DNA of 64,000 nt, taken from the NCBI RefSeq assembly GCF_025024155.1, contig NW_026251809.1:1-64000 (forward strand), in the 5' to 3' direction. This DNA is from Gamsiella multidivaricata (taxonomy: Eukaryota > Mortierellomycota > Mortierellomycetes > Mortierellales > Mortierellaceae). Shown in pieces: positions 12,434-24,398 of the stretch. The notes below the pieces were generated by a model. It worked only from the letters and a program-made list of their open reading frames with translations. It was not told the origin of the DNA and did no database searches. Position numbers and translations under genes: made by a program. Within the stretch, counting starts at the first letter, position 1, and every line of letters starts with the position of its first letter.

Positions 12434-14057
12434 GCAGTGGCAACAACAACAACAACTACAGCAATTGCAGCAGTTGCAACAGCAGCAACAATCTTACTCA
12501 AATGTGCAGCTGGCACACCAGCCTCGGCCGCCGGTTTGGGCACCTCAGCACCTGACTTGCTTGCCATTCTCGTCCAATATGCATCGATGTCAGCTCTCAG
12601 ACCTACAGCAAGAGATGCCTAATCTACCACCAGTGAAGGAGCTACTCTTGCTCTCATCGTCAACTTCAATTATGAACATGGGTGACTCACCTATGATCTC
12701 GTCATCCGGATTGGGTAGCTCTTCAGGATCGTCTTCGGCACCACTGTCGTTGCTCTCAAATGTTGTGCAGCAGGAAAAAGTCCGGATCGAGGGTAAGACG
12801 TCTTCGCAGAACGGTGCAGCAGGTTGGTCGGAGAGACCCTTTTCACCAGTTCTTCCAAAGGCCAAGGATGACCACCATTCAGCCATTAATAATTTGACGA
12901 GCCTCGCGGCGACAATGATGGCTTCATTGACACCAGAGGCTAAGACGGTTATGGAGATGTCTACAAGCGCACCAGATTCGCGTATGCAGACGAAGGAGCA
13001 GACGGAGAGGATTCGGAGACATTTTGATAGCTATCTTGCGGACCCAAAGCGGCGAAGCCGGCATTTAGATATGGAGGTGAATGACTCAAAGGATCAGATT
13101 GGATACGATGGTACGGATGATAGCCATAATGGATATGTCATTGACCGCGACGACCCTATGGATGCGACCTCGAACTCGGATTCGGAATCGGACTCGGAGG
13201 ATGAGAACGAGAAGCAGGGTGTACTTATGAGTTGTACAGCGGATACGCTCTTAGCAACAGGCGCCAGTACGTTGGGTAGGAGCAAGACTATTGCCAGCAC
13301 AGGGATTAGTTCCCGAGAATCGAAGGGATCTGCGCATCGGAATTCGACTCGTTTAGTTCCAAGCAACGGCAGCGGCAGCGGCAGCGGCACGAGTGGTGAG
13401 GAATATGACATATATCGGCCTGCGAAGGATATTTTGCTCCGACATCATTCGAGTTCTGGAAGTCTGCGGTCTGTGGCACGGCATGGCGACCAGAGGCGTT
13501 TGCCTCTAGAGAGCGAGCCTCAACTGAAGACTGATAAATATGAGACACCGGGTGTTCATGTGCAGCCGACAGGCCGTATTGGTGAGCATGGTGTTAGGGC
13601 CGGCATGGAGGTTGTAACTGGAAAGCAGCGGGTTTCACCGGCAATAGGGTTTGGAGTGACAGAACTGAGCTCGATATTGTTACCTCAACTACCATCTCAG
13701 CAGCAGCCTTCGCAGAGCCAACGACAGCCGCCACTACAGCAGCAACAGCAGCAACAGCAGTCTCGCAAAAACTTGCCGGTGCCGCCTGTAGCATTATCGC
13801 GCCCTCCTGTGAGTTACAAGGTCCCGGTGGGAAGTCCCCGTCTTGTGTCGATATCATCGGCATCTATGCTGACGACGACGAACGGGAAGACGGTGATGGA
13901 TGAGGAAGGCGGTGACTGGGGGTTGACTGCACAGCCTCGACGGTATAACAGCGTGAAGCTCGGGATGACTGGAGTCACAGGCGCGACACGTCGTGCGATT
14001 GGACGGCCTGTTGAGCGGGGACATGGCATTGAGCGTGGACCTGAGGACTGTGTTTAG
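6494..14057 (+). CDS. Very large Gln/Ser-rich protein of unknown function
   Basis: Three exons, 6494-6910, 7219-8272 and 8353-14057, with introns of 308 and 80 bases and matching phases, encode about 2391 residues. Most of the chain is predicted disordered: Ser/Pro/Thr-rich N-terminus, an acidic run (about residues 388-400), a basic Lys/Arg stretch (KKNSLQRKG, EKMTRLLAEKRKRSRQL), then long Gln-rich regions. Two almost pure CAA/CAG tracts encode polyQ interrupted by single Trp residues (12306-12500). A short ordered-looking module near residues 1125-1180 stands out, with EEVIDVIVKNPKPNWNH and WRLKGTARAIFNKG. A repeat of Ser-Gly codons lies near 13370. No catalytic domain, signal peptide or membrane segment is seen. 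A scaffold or transcription-related role is conceivable from composition alone, but I do not assign one. Confidence 0.75.
12306..12500 (+). repeat. CAA/CAG trinucleotide tracts encoding polyQ
   Basis: Nearly pure CAA repeats with a CAG-TGG interruption near 12369-12376 and again near 12433-12441, inside the Gln-rich gene. The codon is mostly CAA, which is less prone to expansion than pure CAG. On the opposite strand this produces spurious Val-rich open frames. Confidence 0.95.
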
Positions 14058-14129
14058 CCGTGCCTCATTATTGACAGTTGAATGCAGATCTTATCTTACC
14101 GTGAAAAACGTGCATTGCACTGTCTGCCC

Positions 14130-14510
14130 TCAATATGTGCATGCATTAGTCATATATCTACAACCCATAGTTAGGCATACGTATTTCAAAAACAGTGGTA
14201 TGCCTATTCCATTCTCACGCATATTTGGGGATGTTGCGCTTTAACACCCCGATCCACCCCTATACCTCCCTCTACCTCCCTCCGTTAGCCTTTCGATTCA
14301 AAAGATAATGCGACAGAGCAGGGTATATTCTGTGCGCACGAATAAAAGATTTAATTTCAAATATCGGAAAGCCGATGCACAGCAGAAGCATGAAGCACAG
14401 CAGAAGCATGAAGCACAGCAGAAGCATGAAGCACGACTGAAGAAAGCCGCGAGCAAACAGGCGCGTCTAGGATAGCTCATCGATTCCATCCTCAATCATA
14501 TCCGGGACAC
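14130..14510 (+). repeat. Dispersed repeat, copy A, containing a 55-residue ORF
   Basis: Homologous to 34585-34870 in inverted orientation. Shared blocks include ACAACCCATAGTTRGG, TTCAAAAGATAATGCGAC, TGTGCGCACGAATAAA, AAGAAAGCCGCGAGCAAAC and TCATCGATTCCATCCTCAAT; similarity stops abruptly after ATCATATCCGGGAC. Inside lies an ATG-initiated ORF at 14308-14475 ending KKAASKQARLG, highly basic, with QQKHEA repeated three times in tandem (18 bp unit); copy B has the unit once and is frameshifted relative to this ORF. The family is unknown; a 3' remnant of a mobile element or of a duplicated gene are both possible. Confidence 0.6.
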
Positions 14511-14988
14511 TGGAGCCATCTTCAAGCTCTCGAGATCCAAAAACGATGCCAAGGGGCCACAAATAAAATGGTAAATTGAAGATGAATTGGAGGGATGTTT
14601 CGACGCACTGTGTTTTATATTACATCTTGATATACATAGCATTCTAGTATGGCTCAAATTCCAATTGGGAGTAGTTTTTCATTTACGCCAGATCCCCCAG
14701 ACACAGTCGGCCGAAAACCACCTAATGATAGCTCGGAAACGACCTCGCACTAATCAAGTCTAAAGTGGAGGAGCGAATATCTTATGCTCCTCCTCTTTCC
14801 CCTCGTTCAAAACCGCCTTGCCCTGGAAGCGTTCCACTAGGCGGACATCTGCTCTTTTCCCCACCGCCGTAGTCAACTCCTCCTAGGGTTGTTATCGCTC
14901 GAAGCCCTTGACCACTCCTCTGGCTTTCATTTATGAAGAGAGAGAGTGTAGAAGATATGTAGGTTTTATTGTAGCGATATACATATTT

Positions 14989-17197
14989 TTACAAGAAGGG
15001 TTCGGTGTGTGGGTTGTGGATGACGGATTCCCATACCACTGGTATGTTCTGTGGCCGGATCGCATGCAAAGGCGGTGGTGGGCTGCTTGTATTATCAGGG
15101 GTTGAATTAAAGGCAGCGGCAGAGGTATGTAAATTGTCCGAGGGCAAACTTAGGGTGTCGCTGGCTAGTAAGCTGTGAGGGTTGTTGCTCAATACCGTGT
15201 TCGAAGAAGTGGGAGAGAAAGAAACAGGGGTATTGGGGATCCACGATGCAAATGCCTTTGAGATCGAGCCGTATCGTGATTGTATCGAATCCTGTGCCAG
15301 TTCCTTCTCGGAGATCGATTTTACAAATACTGGGCGCGGGTGTGTCGAGAAACGGAACTGGTGCTCTACTGGGTCGGAGATCGGCTCCAATGGTGCTGAT
15401 GGTACGATGCGGGAATGACGCGTCGAAGGAGAATGCAAGGGTATAGAAAATGGATAATCCATCGAATAGGCTGCAGGCTTTTGTGGACCTCTGTCAAATG
15501 AGTAATAAGGTATCTTTTGCAGTTCGTGGAGACCAGAATCGGTAAGGTGGTTGGAGGATTCGAGTATTCCTGCAGTAATGCCAACGTCACCGCCATCAAC
15601 TACAATGTCGCCAGAACCGTTGATCGCCTCGTTTTTGCCTTGCTTCGTTATCTGACCTGCTTTCCGCTTAAGGACTACACAACGATAGTAACCAAAATAG
15701 AACGCGGCTGCTAGAACAGCTAGTGCCCCTAATGCACTTCCAGCAACAAGGCCGATGGAAGGAGTCTTTGATGGGGGCGATGTTGTCGTTGGTGTGGTGG
15801 ATGGTGGAGCGGAGGAGGGATCAAAGACAAGGCTATCGGGAACACTCACAGCATATGCAGGATTATCACTCTGCCAGGATCCAGCAATTCCTGAGTTCAG
15901 GTTAAAAGCTCTGATAGTTGTTTTGTTGGCCGTATCTGTAGACTGGACAAAGGCAAAGGCGGTTTCGCCGTTGTAGCCGCCGATGGGCTGAAAGATATCG
16001 AGGTTGGATGTTGGGATGGGATCGGTCATCTGAGAGCGGATGGGCGTAGTAGCAGTGGTGAGATCCACGCTTGCGACCGCTTGTGCAGCCTATCGAAACA
16101 AAAGACCGGCGTTTTTAGTGCGAGGGTTATCTCCAATCTATACAAAATACTGCGATCTGTCAGGTATTTACCCCGTTACAGATAAAGACAAGAGAATTGG
16201 CAAAAGTTCCCGTGAATGAGTCGATGGTATCATAGCAATAGACCATGATGGACGTGTTGTAAGATTTAATGCTGGCTGTCGGGAGTGCGGAGGCGATTTT
16301 CGAATTTGTAAACGGGACTGAGAATGCATTGCTGTTGCTGGTGCGGGCGGAGGATGTCATGGACAGGAGAAATAACTGGCTGTTGAGAAATTGTATACTG
16401 GTCAGGTTTCCATAAGTCGCCGCGTCCTGAATTTCATTCGATAGAGTCATTGTGTGAATAAAGTGAGGGGTGTTAGCGTGGCTGAAAAGTGTCCAAGGAG
16501 ATCATTAGTCATACTGTCTATCTGCATCCTTGCTCCTTACAATAGCCCACTGAGGTCCTTGTCGGAGCTGCAGGGCCGTTCTGTCTAATACGCCGAACTG
16601 TACTCCTGGAGCGTCAGAGTCGATGTATGCATGTATAAAAGTGCTATCGCCTGACGCCTCCTTGACAGGGAAGAGCAGTGTGTAAAGGATGATGACGCCC
16701 AGCTGTAGGGTTGTTGAACATCGATGTTCTTCCAACCACCAGTTCCTGTGCTGCTTACGCCATCGTTGGCAGGGAAAGATGGATTGTACTGCAAGCCAGA
16801 GATAGCCCCAGAACCTCCTGCAGACTTTATGACGTTCTGGCCCAGATATGTGAAGATGCCCTGGAATCAACGGCAGAAAAAGCGATAGAGGTAAGAACAG
16901 ATGCCACAGCTGTGATATAGTTAGCTGATCTTTTTTATATTGTTATATTACCGTACTATCTACGCCGCATGCTTGGCTCTTCTGCGATTGTGTGATATCG
17001 TAAATGGATGTCAATCGAACTGTCGAAACAACTTTCCAGCTCATGTCCACGAGAGAGACAGGGTCCAGATTCGACTTGACTAGAATCAGCAGCAGCTCCT
17101 GTGCAGCAGCGCCCAGTGCAGAAGAGTTGAATCCTGTGGAAAGTCCATAAAGCGCATGTCCATCGCTGGCGACGCAGAACAGCTTCAGCACGCCCAT
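14989..17197 (-). CDS. Single-pass membrane protein, unknown function
   Basis: Five exons (17197-16952, 16860-16759, 16702-16541, 16426-16172, 16089-14989) join in phase to give 621 residues. The first ~360 residues are Ser/Thr/Asn-rich with several N-x-S/T sites and contain SIYDITQSQKSQACGVDST and GIFTYLGQNV. A Thr/Pro/Ser-rich stalk (SAPPSTTPTTTSPPSKTP) leads to one hydrophobic segment at about 366-392 (SIGLVAGSALGALAVLAAAF), followed by basic residues (VLKRKAGQITKQ) and a disordered tail. This order suggests an extracellular N-terminus and cytoplasmic tail. No clear signal peptide is seen at the chosen start, MGVLKLF; the true first exon could be missed. The 56-base intron (16703-16758) is short but removes a frame change. 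Function unknown. Confidence 0.7.
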
Positions 17198-17555
17198 GCG
17201 AGCGGTGATAGTGATAGGGAGGGTGAGTGTGGCCCGATATGATAGTGGATATGGATAGATATGGGTTTGAGGTGAAGAGGAAATGAAAAGAGAGAAAAGC
17301 AGTTGTCGCAGGTAGAAAAACACATGCGTGCTACTCATTTCCTCGGCTCTCACTTGTTACCGTTGTTGTTTGTCTGACTACCGGCGCTGCGACTACCCCA
17401 ACAGTAGTGTTCAAGCCCAACCAAGCGAGTTTTGTTATAGGTAGTATACAACGATTTATTGATGTCCAAACACATTAGGATATGCAGTTGATGAAGAGGA
17501 ATGGATGCTAAAAGGGTACAAGTCGGTGGGTCGATAGGATGCCCAAGGGGTCCCC

Positions 17556-17565
17556 CCCCCCGCTT
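17556..17565 (+). repeat. C-homopolymer in the 3' flank of the ATPase gene
   Basis: Run of ten cytosines about 12 bases beyond the ATPase stop codon, probably within its 3' UTR. Listed because it is a likely point of length error in assembly. Confidence 0.85.
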
Positions 17566-17577
17566 GATTGGTTTCTG

Positions 17578-20500
17578 TTACCTCGCCTTGGTCATCTCGT
17601 TTTCTTTGTTCTTCTCGTTGTTGTCAATCGCCGAGTCCGTCTGCGACGCCTGGGTCATATATGTACGCATGCGATCCATCTCCATCTCACTACCTTCCAA
17701 GTGCAGAGGCTTCATCAATCTGATCTTGATCTTCTTGTAGATCTCTGCAAACGCAATAAAAATCACCAGGGATGCCAATACCAGGCCCCACTCATATGTC
17801 ATGGCTGAGTGCTTGAAGACGTTGTGGTTCAGACCAGGGATGTAGACGACAGGGAAGACAAGGAGGGTACCAACAACAATACTCATCCAGAGCATCGTGT
17901 TGTGCTTCAACGTCTTAAGGTTCTCAATTGACCAGCCAGTCTCGCGAAGGGCACGGCAATTCACAGCATGGGCAAGAATCAAGAAGGTCATGCAGCAGTA
18001 CGAAGTCGCACGCGCACGGAAGACGCCCTCACAAGACGCCGAATAGTGAGAGTTGCACCCAGATCCAAGGTTTCCATCGTTGAATCCAAAGATGACGATG
18101 ACGAACGACGCGAATGAAAGGGCACCCATGGCCAAGCCGTAGATAAAGGTATCCATCACAACCTCAAACGAGAACAGACCTTGCTTGGCAGACCGTGGGG
18201 GCTCTCGCATGTTGGACTCACTTGGTGGCTCCAGTCCAAGACCCATGGCAGGAGGAGAGGATGTGATCATGTTCAAAAACAGAATCTCGACAGCGCTCAT
18301 GGGGAAGACCGCCATGTTATCATTGTCCTTGAACGCCAAGCCGATAATTAGAACCACAATCTCTGCAACGTTTGCAGACATCAGGTGCTGGACGAACTTT
18401 TGGATGTTGGCAAACATGCGGCGGCCTTCAGCAACAGCCCTGACGATCGTCGCAAAATTGTCGTCCGTCAATACAATATCCGAGGCTTGCTTTGCAACAT
18501 CCGAACCAGACTGGCCCATAGCGATTCCGACATTGGCAGCCTTGAGCGAAGGCGAGTCGTTGACACCATCACCGGTCATGGTAGCGAACAGGTTGCGGCG
18601 ATGGAGGGCAGCGATCATCTTGACTTTGGTGTTGGGTGAGCAGCGGGCAACGACACGTGGGAGTTCAACCAGTCTGTCGACTTCTTCGTCTGACATGGCA
18701 TCGAACTGAGCGGCTGTCATGATCAGGGGGTTGTTCTTAATGGAAACGTCCTCGGGAATGATAGCGACCTCCTTGGCAATCGCAGCAGCCGTCGAAGGAT
18801 GATCGCCCGTCAGCATATGGACACGGATACCGGCCTCATAGCACTGAAGCACAGCAGGACGGGACTCGGCACGCGGAGGATCATAAATACCAACCAGGCC
18901 TAGGAAGGTCATGCTGGATTCTATTTCGTCGCGGTCCAATGCGCGGACAAGATCTGCGCCTGGGATAACTTCAAGTTTGCGGTACGCCAACGTCAGGACG
19001 CGGAGGCCCTTCTCAGCCAACAAGCTCATCCTCTCCATGACCATATTCTCGAATTCAATGTGATCATCCTTCTCGCCTACCAAGCTGTGTTCGGCATCAC
19101 CCTCACACCAAGCAGTGCAGCAGGGAAGAACACGCTCAGTCGCGCCCTTTGTGAAGATGTAATGGTCGCCAGAAGACTCTTCGGTAGGGGGTGCCTGGTA
19201 GAGGACCGACATGCGCTTGACAGAGGAGTCGAAAGGGAACTCGGCGACGAGGTTGAAACCTTGCTCTACCAACTCGGGCTTGGCCAGACCAGCCTTGTGG
19301 GCAAGAACCTGGAGAGCAATCTCTGTGGGATCACCAATAGCAGACCATTCCCCATGGGTCTCTGGGTGGAGTGTACGACGGAGCTCAGCCATGTTACAGA
19401 GGGAAGAGGCCTGGAGAAGACGGAGATAGTGGTTGGAGCCGCTTCCGGCGACGCTGAGCTCCTCCTTGGCTGGGAATGCGCCGTTGACTATCTCACCCTG
19501 GCGGTAGATCTCGCCTTCGGGAACAAAACCAGTACCGGTGATGCGGTAAAAGCCATCGCCTGGGAGCCACATGCGGACGGCCACCATTTTGGACTGGGTC
19601 AATGTGCCAGTCTACGTTCATAATCAGAGATGCGCCGAATTAGTAGCTGCATTTATGAATTCTGTACCGATGAAGTAGCTGCAGCAACATTATTAGCTTC
19701 ATAGACTCTTACCTTGTCTGAGCAAATATTAGTGACAGCGCCCAGACTTTCCAAACTAGATAGACGACGAACAATAGCCTTGACACTTGCCATACGACTG
19801 ACACCAAAGGCCATGGTCAAGGTGACGACAGCGACCAGTCCCTCGGGAATGATGGCAATGGACACCGAAATAGCATAGATAGCAGTTTCCTCCGAGTACT
19901 TGAATCCGTGGACACCAAACACAATGATGACAAGCATAATGGCCGCCGCAAAGACAAAATATGCCATCTTATTGAGGCGCTTCTGAAGAGGGGTCTGTTC
20001 GTCGCCATCGACGCTCATGAGCGAAGTTGCGATCTTTCCGATCTGGGTGTCCATTCCAGTGCCGATGACGATACCCTTAGCACGGCCCTTGACAACAGTG
20101 GTGGAGGAGAAGACCATGTTGAGGCGATCGCCTAGGGCCTCGTCGACTTTGTCAATCACGGCCAGGTTTTTTTGCACCGGTAGGGACTCGCCTGTGAGGA
20201 GGGCCTCGTCGGTCTCGAGGTTGAAGACCTCGAAGAGTCGACAGTCGGCTCCGATGACATCTCCGTCCTCGAAGATCATGATATCTCCGGGCACGGCCTG
20301 GTTGTTGGGGATGGTGAGGCGAGTTTCGTCGCGGATGACCTGGGCCGTGGGCGAGGACATATTGCGGAGGGCCTCCATAGTCTGCTCGGCGTTGAATTCC
20401 TGCCAGAAACCGATTGCAGCATTCGTGATAATAATGAACAAAATCACACCGCCTTCAGCGAAATCCCCTGTAGCGAACGCCAGGACCTGTTTTGTCATTG

Positions 20501-20816
20501 TTTTGAAATGTTAATGGAGTAAGTGGCGCATTCCGTTCGCCGGAAAGATGGATCTTGGGATAAGGAAAGAGGAACTTACAGTGGCAATGAGCAGGACACA
20601 AACGAGAACGTTGGCTACCTGGCGCAGGAGCACCTTGTACCATTTGACACCGCCCTTGCCCTCGAGTTCATTGGGTCCGTGGGACTTGAGTCGGTTGGCA
20701 GCTTCTTCGGAGGAGAGACCTTCAAGGATGGAGGTGTTGAGTTGTTCGACGACTCGGTCGACAGAGTAAGAGTGATAGGGCGTCTCTGGCTCGAGATCGA
20801 TGGTCTTTTTACCCAT
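17578..20816 (-). CDS. ENA1: P-type ATPase of the ENA (type IID, Na+/K+ efflux) group
   Basis: Predicted alkali-cation efflux pump of the plasma membrane or endomembranes. Three exons, 20816-20580, 20486-19713 and 19611-17578, encode 1014 residues. Seen in order: N-terminal GLSSEEAANRLKSHGPNEL, actuator loop LLTGESLPVQ, membrane helix motif IIPEGLVAVVTL, phosphorylation site ICSDK joined across an intron to TGTLTQ, nucleotide-binding KGATERVLPCC, hinge GDGVNDSPSLKAA, and a C-terminal membrane region with GVFRARATSY. The last motif and overall spacing resemble fungal ENA pumps; IPEGL is more like animal Na,K- and Ca-ATPases, whereas yeast ENA has a different sequence there. Type assignment is therefore good, ion specificity inferred. 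An in-frame upstream Met at 21035 would add a Pro/Ser-rich extension, but MGKKTIDLEPE is the likelier start. Confidence 0.88.
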
Positions 20817-21247
20817 AACCTTGGCGGGGTAGAGGATAGGAGGAGATGTTTGTAAAGACGAGGCGGGGGGTCGAGGAGGAAGGGAGTGCAGGCCACGGAG
20901 GTCACGAAGGGGGGGTGGAGATGGGGTCGACTGCTGCGGAGGAGGGGATGGATTGGTGAAGGAAAAGGAAAAGAAAATGGAAAAAAGGGAAGAATGGGGA
21001 GTCGACTTTTTAAAAGGAACGAGGGGACGCTTCATTTTCCCAGCAGCAATACAGTTTCAATACAGTGGAGTAGAGTAAAAATAAAGCGCAGTGGGCCAGA
21101 GTAAGGCAGAGCAGAGTAAAGTAAAATGTTTGAGACTCGCTATCGGCCCCTGGACCGAGATACCCTCTCCCTGGCCATCAAGGGGGCCATCCATTGCCGC
21201 AGCACGCGATACTAGGGGGACCCAGCATGATTCCTTATCCATCGAGG

Positions 21248-21292
21248 GCTTGTCTGCTTGCCTGCTTGCCCGCTTGCCTGCTTGCCTCAACG
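21248..21292 (+). repeat. Short tandem repeat (GCTTGCCT units)
   Basis: Five imperfect copies of an 8-base unit (CTGCTTGC / CCGCTTGC) upstream of the ATPase gene. Between 20817 and about 21900 I see no gene; the part next to the start codon (20900-21130) is purine-rich on this strand with repeated GAGTA and GCAGA motifs and probably holds the ATPase promoter and 5' UTR. Confidence 0.7.
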
Positions 21293-21909
21293 GGCATGGG
21301 TGTGTACAGAGATAAGAAGAGGGGGAAGTGCGGACGGCACAGGTCATGGTGGGAAAGGATGTGGTCTAGTCGAGGGAGGGCAGAAACAAGGTTAGCCTTG
21401 CAGCCGAACCTTAATCGGCCGATTGAATTGCCTGTTAGATCAGACAATAAGCCAAGAACTCGGTAAGACGTACACGCTTGCCTCTTTGGGGATGGGCTGT
21501 CTTAGCTCCTGCCCTATGAGAACACTGCATACGTACATCGGACAAAGGGCAAGAGCACCACCACAACACATCTTCTAGAACCCTAGAACCATTAGGCTGC
21601 TGTCAATACCAGCGATGTAGTTCGATGAATACCATTCATGCCTCCCATCCCCATGGATCCAAGTACGCGTCTCAGCCGACATACGGGACATGTTGTAACG
21701 CCGATCTGGAACAAATAAACACGGACGGACATCGGAAGAAACTAATCAAATCTCCTCCTGAGTATGCGTGGAGGCTGCATCTTCAGTCTGGTGTTGGTAG
21801 TAGAAGCCCGTTGCGATGTGCACGAACCCTGTCTGTGTGTTCCAAAATGGCTAGTTTACCGGGATTAAAATGAATCTATTGCCTCCCAACGCCGGCTCTT
21901 GTCTTGTCT

Positions 21910-21955
21910 TTTTTTTTTTTTTTTTTTTTTTAAAAAAAATAAAAAATAAAAAACC
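21910..21955. repeat. Poly-T followed by A-rich tract
   Basis: About 22 thymines directly followed by A8, then interrupted A runs. The T/A junction can fold back on itself. Located in a gene-poor interval with no supported coding sequence on either side. Confidence 0.85.
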
Positions 21956-22424
21956 GCCCAGCAGGGACAACAACCCAAATGATTTCACCTTTCAACGTGG
22001 ATCAATCAATTGGCCCACCAGGCTGGTTCTGAAGATACGATTCGACGATCTAGTCAACCTCGTGCCTGAATCTATGGCTGGTTCTGAGCTATGCGGGATG
22101 AACCTTGAATATCTTGTTTTTGTATCTTTACCGAGGAAAAGCGAAATACGAACCTGCTGGCTGTTGTTCATAGCCCTGTTGGCCATGGAAGGACTGGAAG
22201 CGGAGGAAGAGAAGGTTGTTTTTCCTGTGGCTCCACCGGAAATCATCAACGGATCAACAAAGTCGCGTGTGTTTCTGTGCATCAGCCAATCATCGTGCGC
22301 CCTGCGGAGAAATCCCCATGGCATTGGCCAACCAGATTGCGCCCTCGAGCACGCGCCAGCTCCCTTTTCCTTCTGCCTTCCGAGGCACAGGATCTGTTTC
22401 GTATTCATCCGTAGTCTACCAATG

Positions 22425-22690
22425 TATTAACTCCAGACCACTGCCACCTGTACACTTGTCTTTATGTGCATCAGCGACCCATTCGACATAGGGGTGGACG
22501 GAGCTGATATGGCCGTTGAAAAAAGGCCAACCGACATGGAAATCACCAGTTCCCACATCCATGCCGATGTAATATCGCTGTACTATGGATAAATCCCATC
22601 GATTCTCAACGGTTCCTATAGGGAGAGAACCCGAGACCAAAATCAGGCGGCTGCTGCTAACGCCTAGCAAGACGACGCTTGGGTGAACGC
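22425..22690 (-). CDS. Unrecognised open segment, possibly part of a decayed gene
   Basis: A minus-strand frame with protein-like composition, including GTVENRWDLSIVQRYYIGMD and VEWVADAHKDKC, ends at a stop near 22416. It has no convincing start codon and no identified neighbours. It may be a terminal exon or relic. Weakly supported; no function offered. Confidence 0.2.
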
Positions 22691-22841
22691 GGGGCCACTG
22701 ATGCGATAGTCCATGGCCTTCACTGCAAACTCTCCGAGACGTTTGCCTAGAAGAAAGTTACCCTTTATCTGGATGGTCCACTCCCACTGCGCAAAAAAGG
22801 GGCGCGCATGATAGGAGAGCTGAGCTGATCCTCAAGCGGCA

Positions 22842-24396
22842 GTGGGTTGCCTACCACTCCCTCGTCCGAACAGAAGTTTTGATGAATCACTCCATGGTCC
22901 ACTCGACGCAAGCTCAGCAGCTCCACTGACCCCAATTAACACCTCCTCAACACCCATTCGAATCATCGGCGTTACTGCTTTTCCTCCCATGGGCATTATG
23001 CCTCCACCAACACCGATATCTCGTTCTCGAAAGACCAAGATTATCAAGGAGATCCAGAAGGCCAAGCGTTTCTGGCAAACCGCCAACGGACGCATTTCTT
23101 CGACTGACCTAAAGCCTTGGCTGGGATTTTTGGTGATGTACCGGCGAATCGGACGTGTGTATCTCTACCCTAGCCTCGCCTGTGTATGCCGCGGCAAGCG
23201 ACTCCGACTATCTTTCCACATGGCCGACACTCTCTTCCGACAAAGCCCCCAGAACAGGTCTGAGTTCCAACGCATCAAAGTCTCGATCGATATCCTTCAA
23301 TAGCTTGCTCTCAATGCAGTGATGTGGATCGTAGGCGGTATAATCACAAAAAATGACTACGTCAAGAATGTGAGAGGTTACAGCCTCCTCAAAAATATCC
23401 AAGTGCTAAGAAACATCCCAAATGCGCATGGCCTTACAATGCCTCATCTTATGTAGGAGTATTGCAACGCTACAACGAGTAAGCTGAAATTGCCGAACTC
23501 ACATCCGACCAGTCATTGCGACGCCATTTTTGACATCTTCTTCCTGAAGCACGAAGTCCAGACTATCTTCGATCCGGACACTCGTTTCGTTCCAATGGAG
23601 TTTGATGGCATAATGTACGACGCTGTTCTGGAGGTGGACGCGTTTTTGGCACAGTTCAGGGCTATGAGACGTCGGCATCTCACATCGGCTTCGCCCCTAA
23701 TCCTCCTGCCACACAGACAACGCGGAATGAGAACATGGTGCCGAACCAGTAGCGAATCAAGACATACCAAACTCCACCAACCCCGACTCAAGCACCCGCA
23801 CCAGCCACTCTAATGCCAACCAAAGCCAACCAAAAAGAGAAAGCAGAAACCGAAACCCATATTCAACCCGTCGTCCAGACGTGCGAGAGCCATTCCCTCT
23901 GGGACCGTTGGCACGGACACATTCAAGTCCAGGAAACAAGCAACCATCATGGACACGACTTTCAATGTCATTTCCGGGACAGTTGTATTGGACTGCGGCA
24001 CTCTTTCGGCAAAGCTGAGGATCGGTTTGTCCGAGGTCATGGATTCTGACGAGACTGAACGGGATCGGTTCCACAAGCACGTCGTTCACACAATCCAAGA
24101 GGTGGTACGCGCTGCGACAGACGCAGTCAAATACGCTCAGCGGGCGATTACGGCGTACATTGGCGCTCTCACGGCTCCCCGCCCTGGTCTGACACGATCA
24201 AACATCGACTACGGGAGGGAATAACTTGTCCAGCTTAGCGGCTTCTGCAATAGTGCCTTTTTCCAAAACATCCTCAGCGATATCATGACCATCCATGACC
24301 AAGGGGACACAGCATTAAGAGGCCCACGAGCGGATATCATGGTCAATGCCTGTGTGAGGGAAATAGCAAGGAGCTACAGATGTATCCATTTCAACG
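22842..24396 (+). pseudogene. Decayed gene of unknown family, interrupted by a mariner insertion
   Basis: Protein-like segments occur along the plus strand: RSRKTKIIKEIQKAKRFWQT near 23020-23080, IFDPDTRFVPMEFDGIMYD near 23565-23620, and a longer frame from 23949 with ISGTVVLDCGTLSAKLRIGL and FHKHVVHTIQEVVRAATDAV. That frame meets a TAA at about 24222 and then continues open in the same frame (QLSGFCNSAFFQNILSDIM, VNACVREIARSYRCIHFN) up to the left end of the mariner element at 24399. Beyond the element the frame stays open for about 35 codons. The in-frame stop plus the insertion mark it as a dead gene. Family not recognised. Confidence 0.4.
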
Positions 24397-24398
24397 TA

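Noticed and set aside
12199..12567. Open frames rich in Val (minus strand) and Thr (other plus frame) across the CAA/CAG tracts
   Set aside because: They are alternative frames of the trinucleotide repeat inside the Gln-rich gene and have no independent support.
20817..21035. In-frame upstream start of the P-type ATPase
   Set aside because: The extension is Ser/Pro low-complexity sequence over a purine-rich leader; MGKKTIDLEPE fits the family better.
22000..22430. Overlapping open frames on both strands
   Set aside because: Composition is not protein-like, no conserved motif or splice-consistent neighbours were found.
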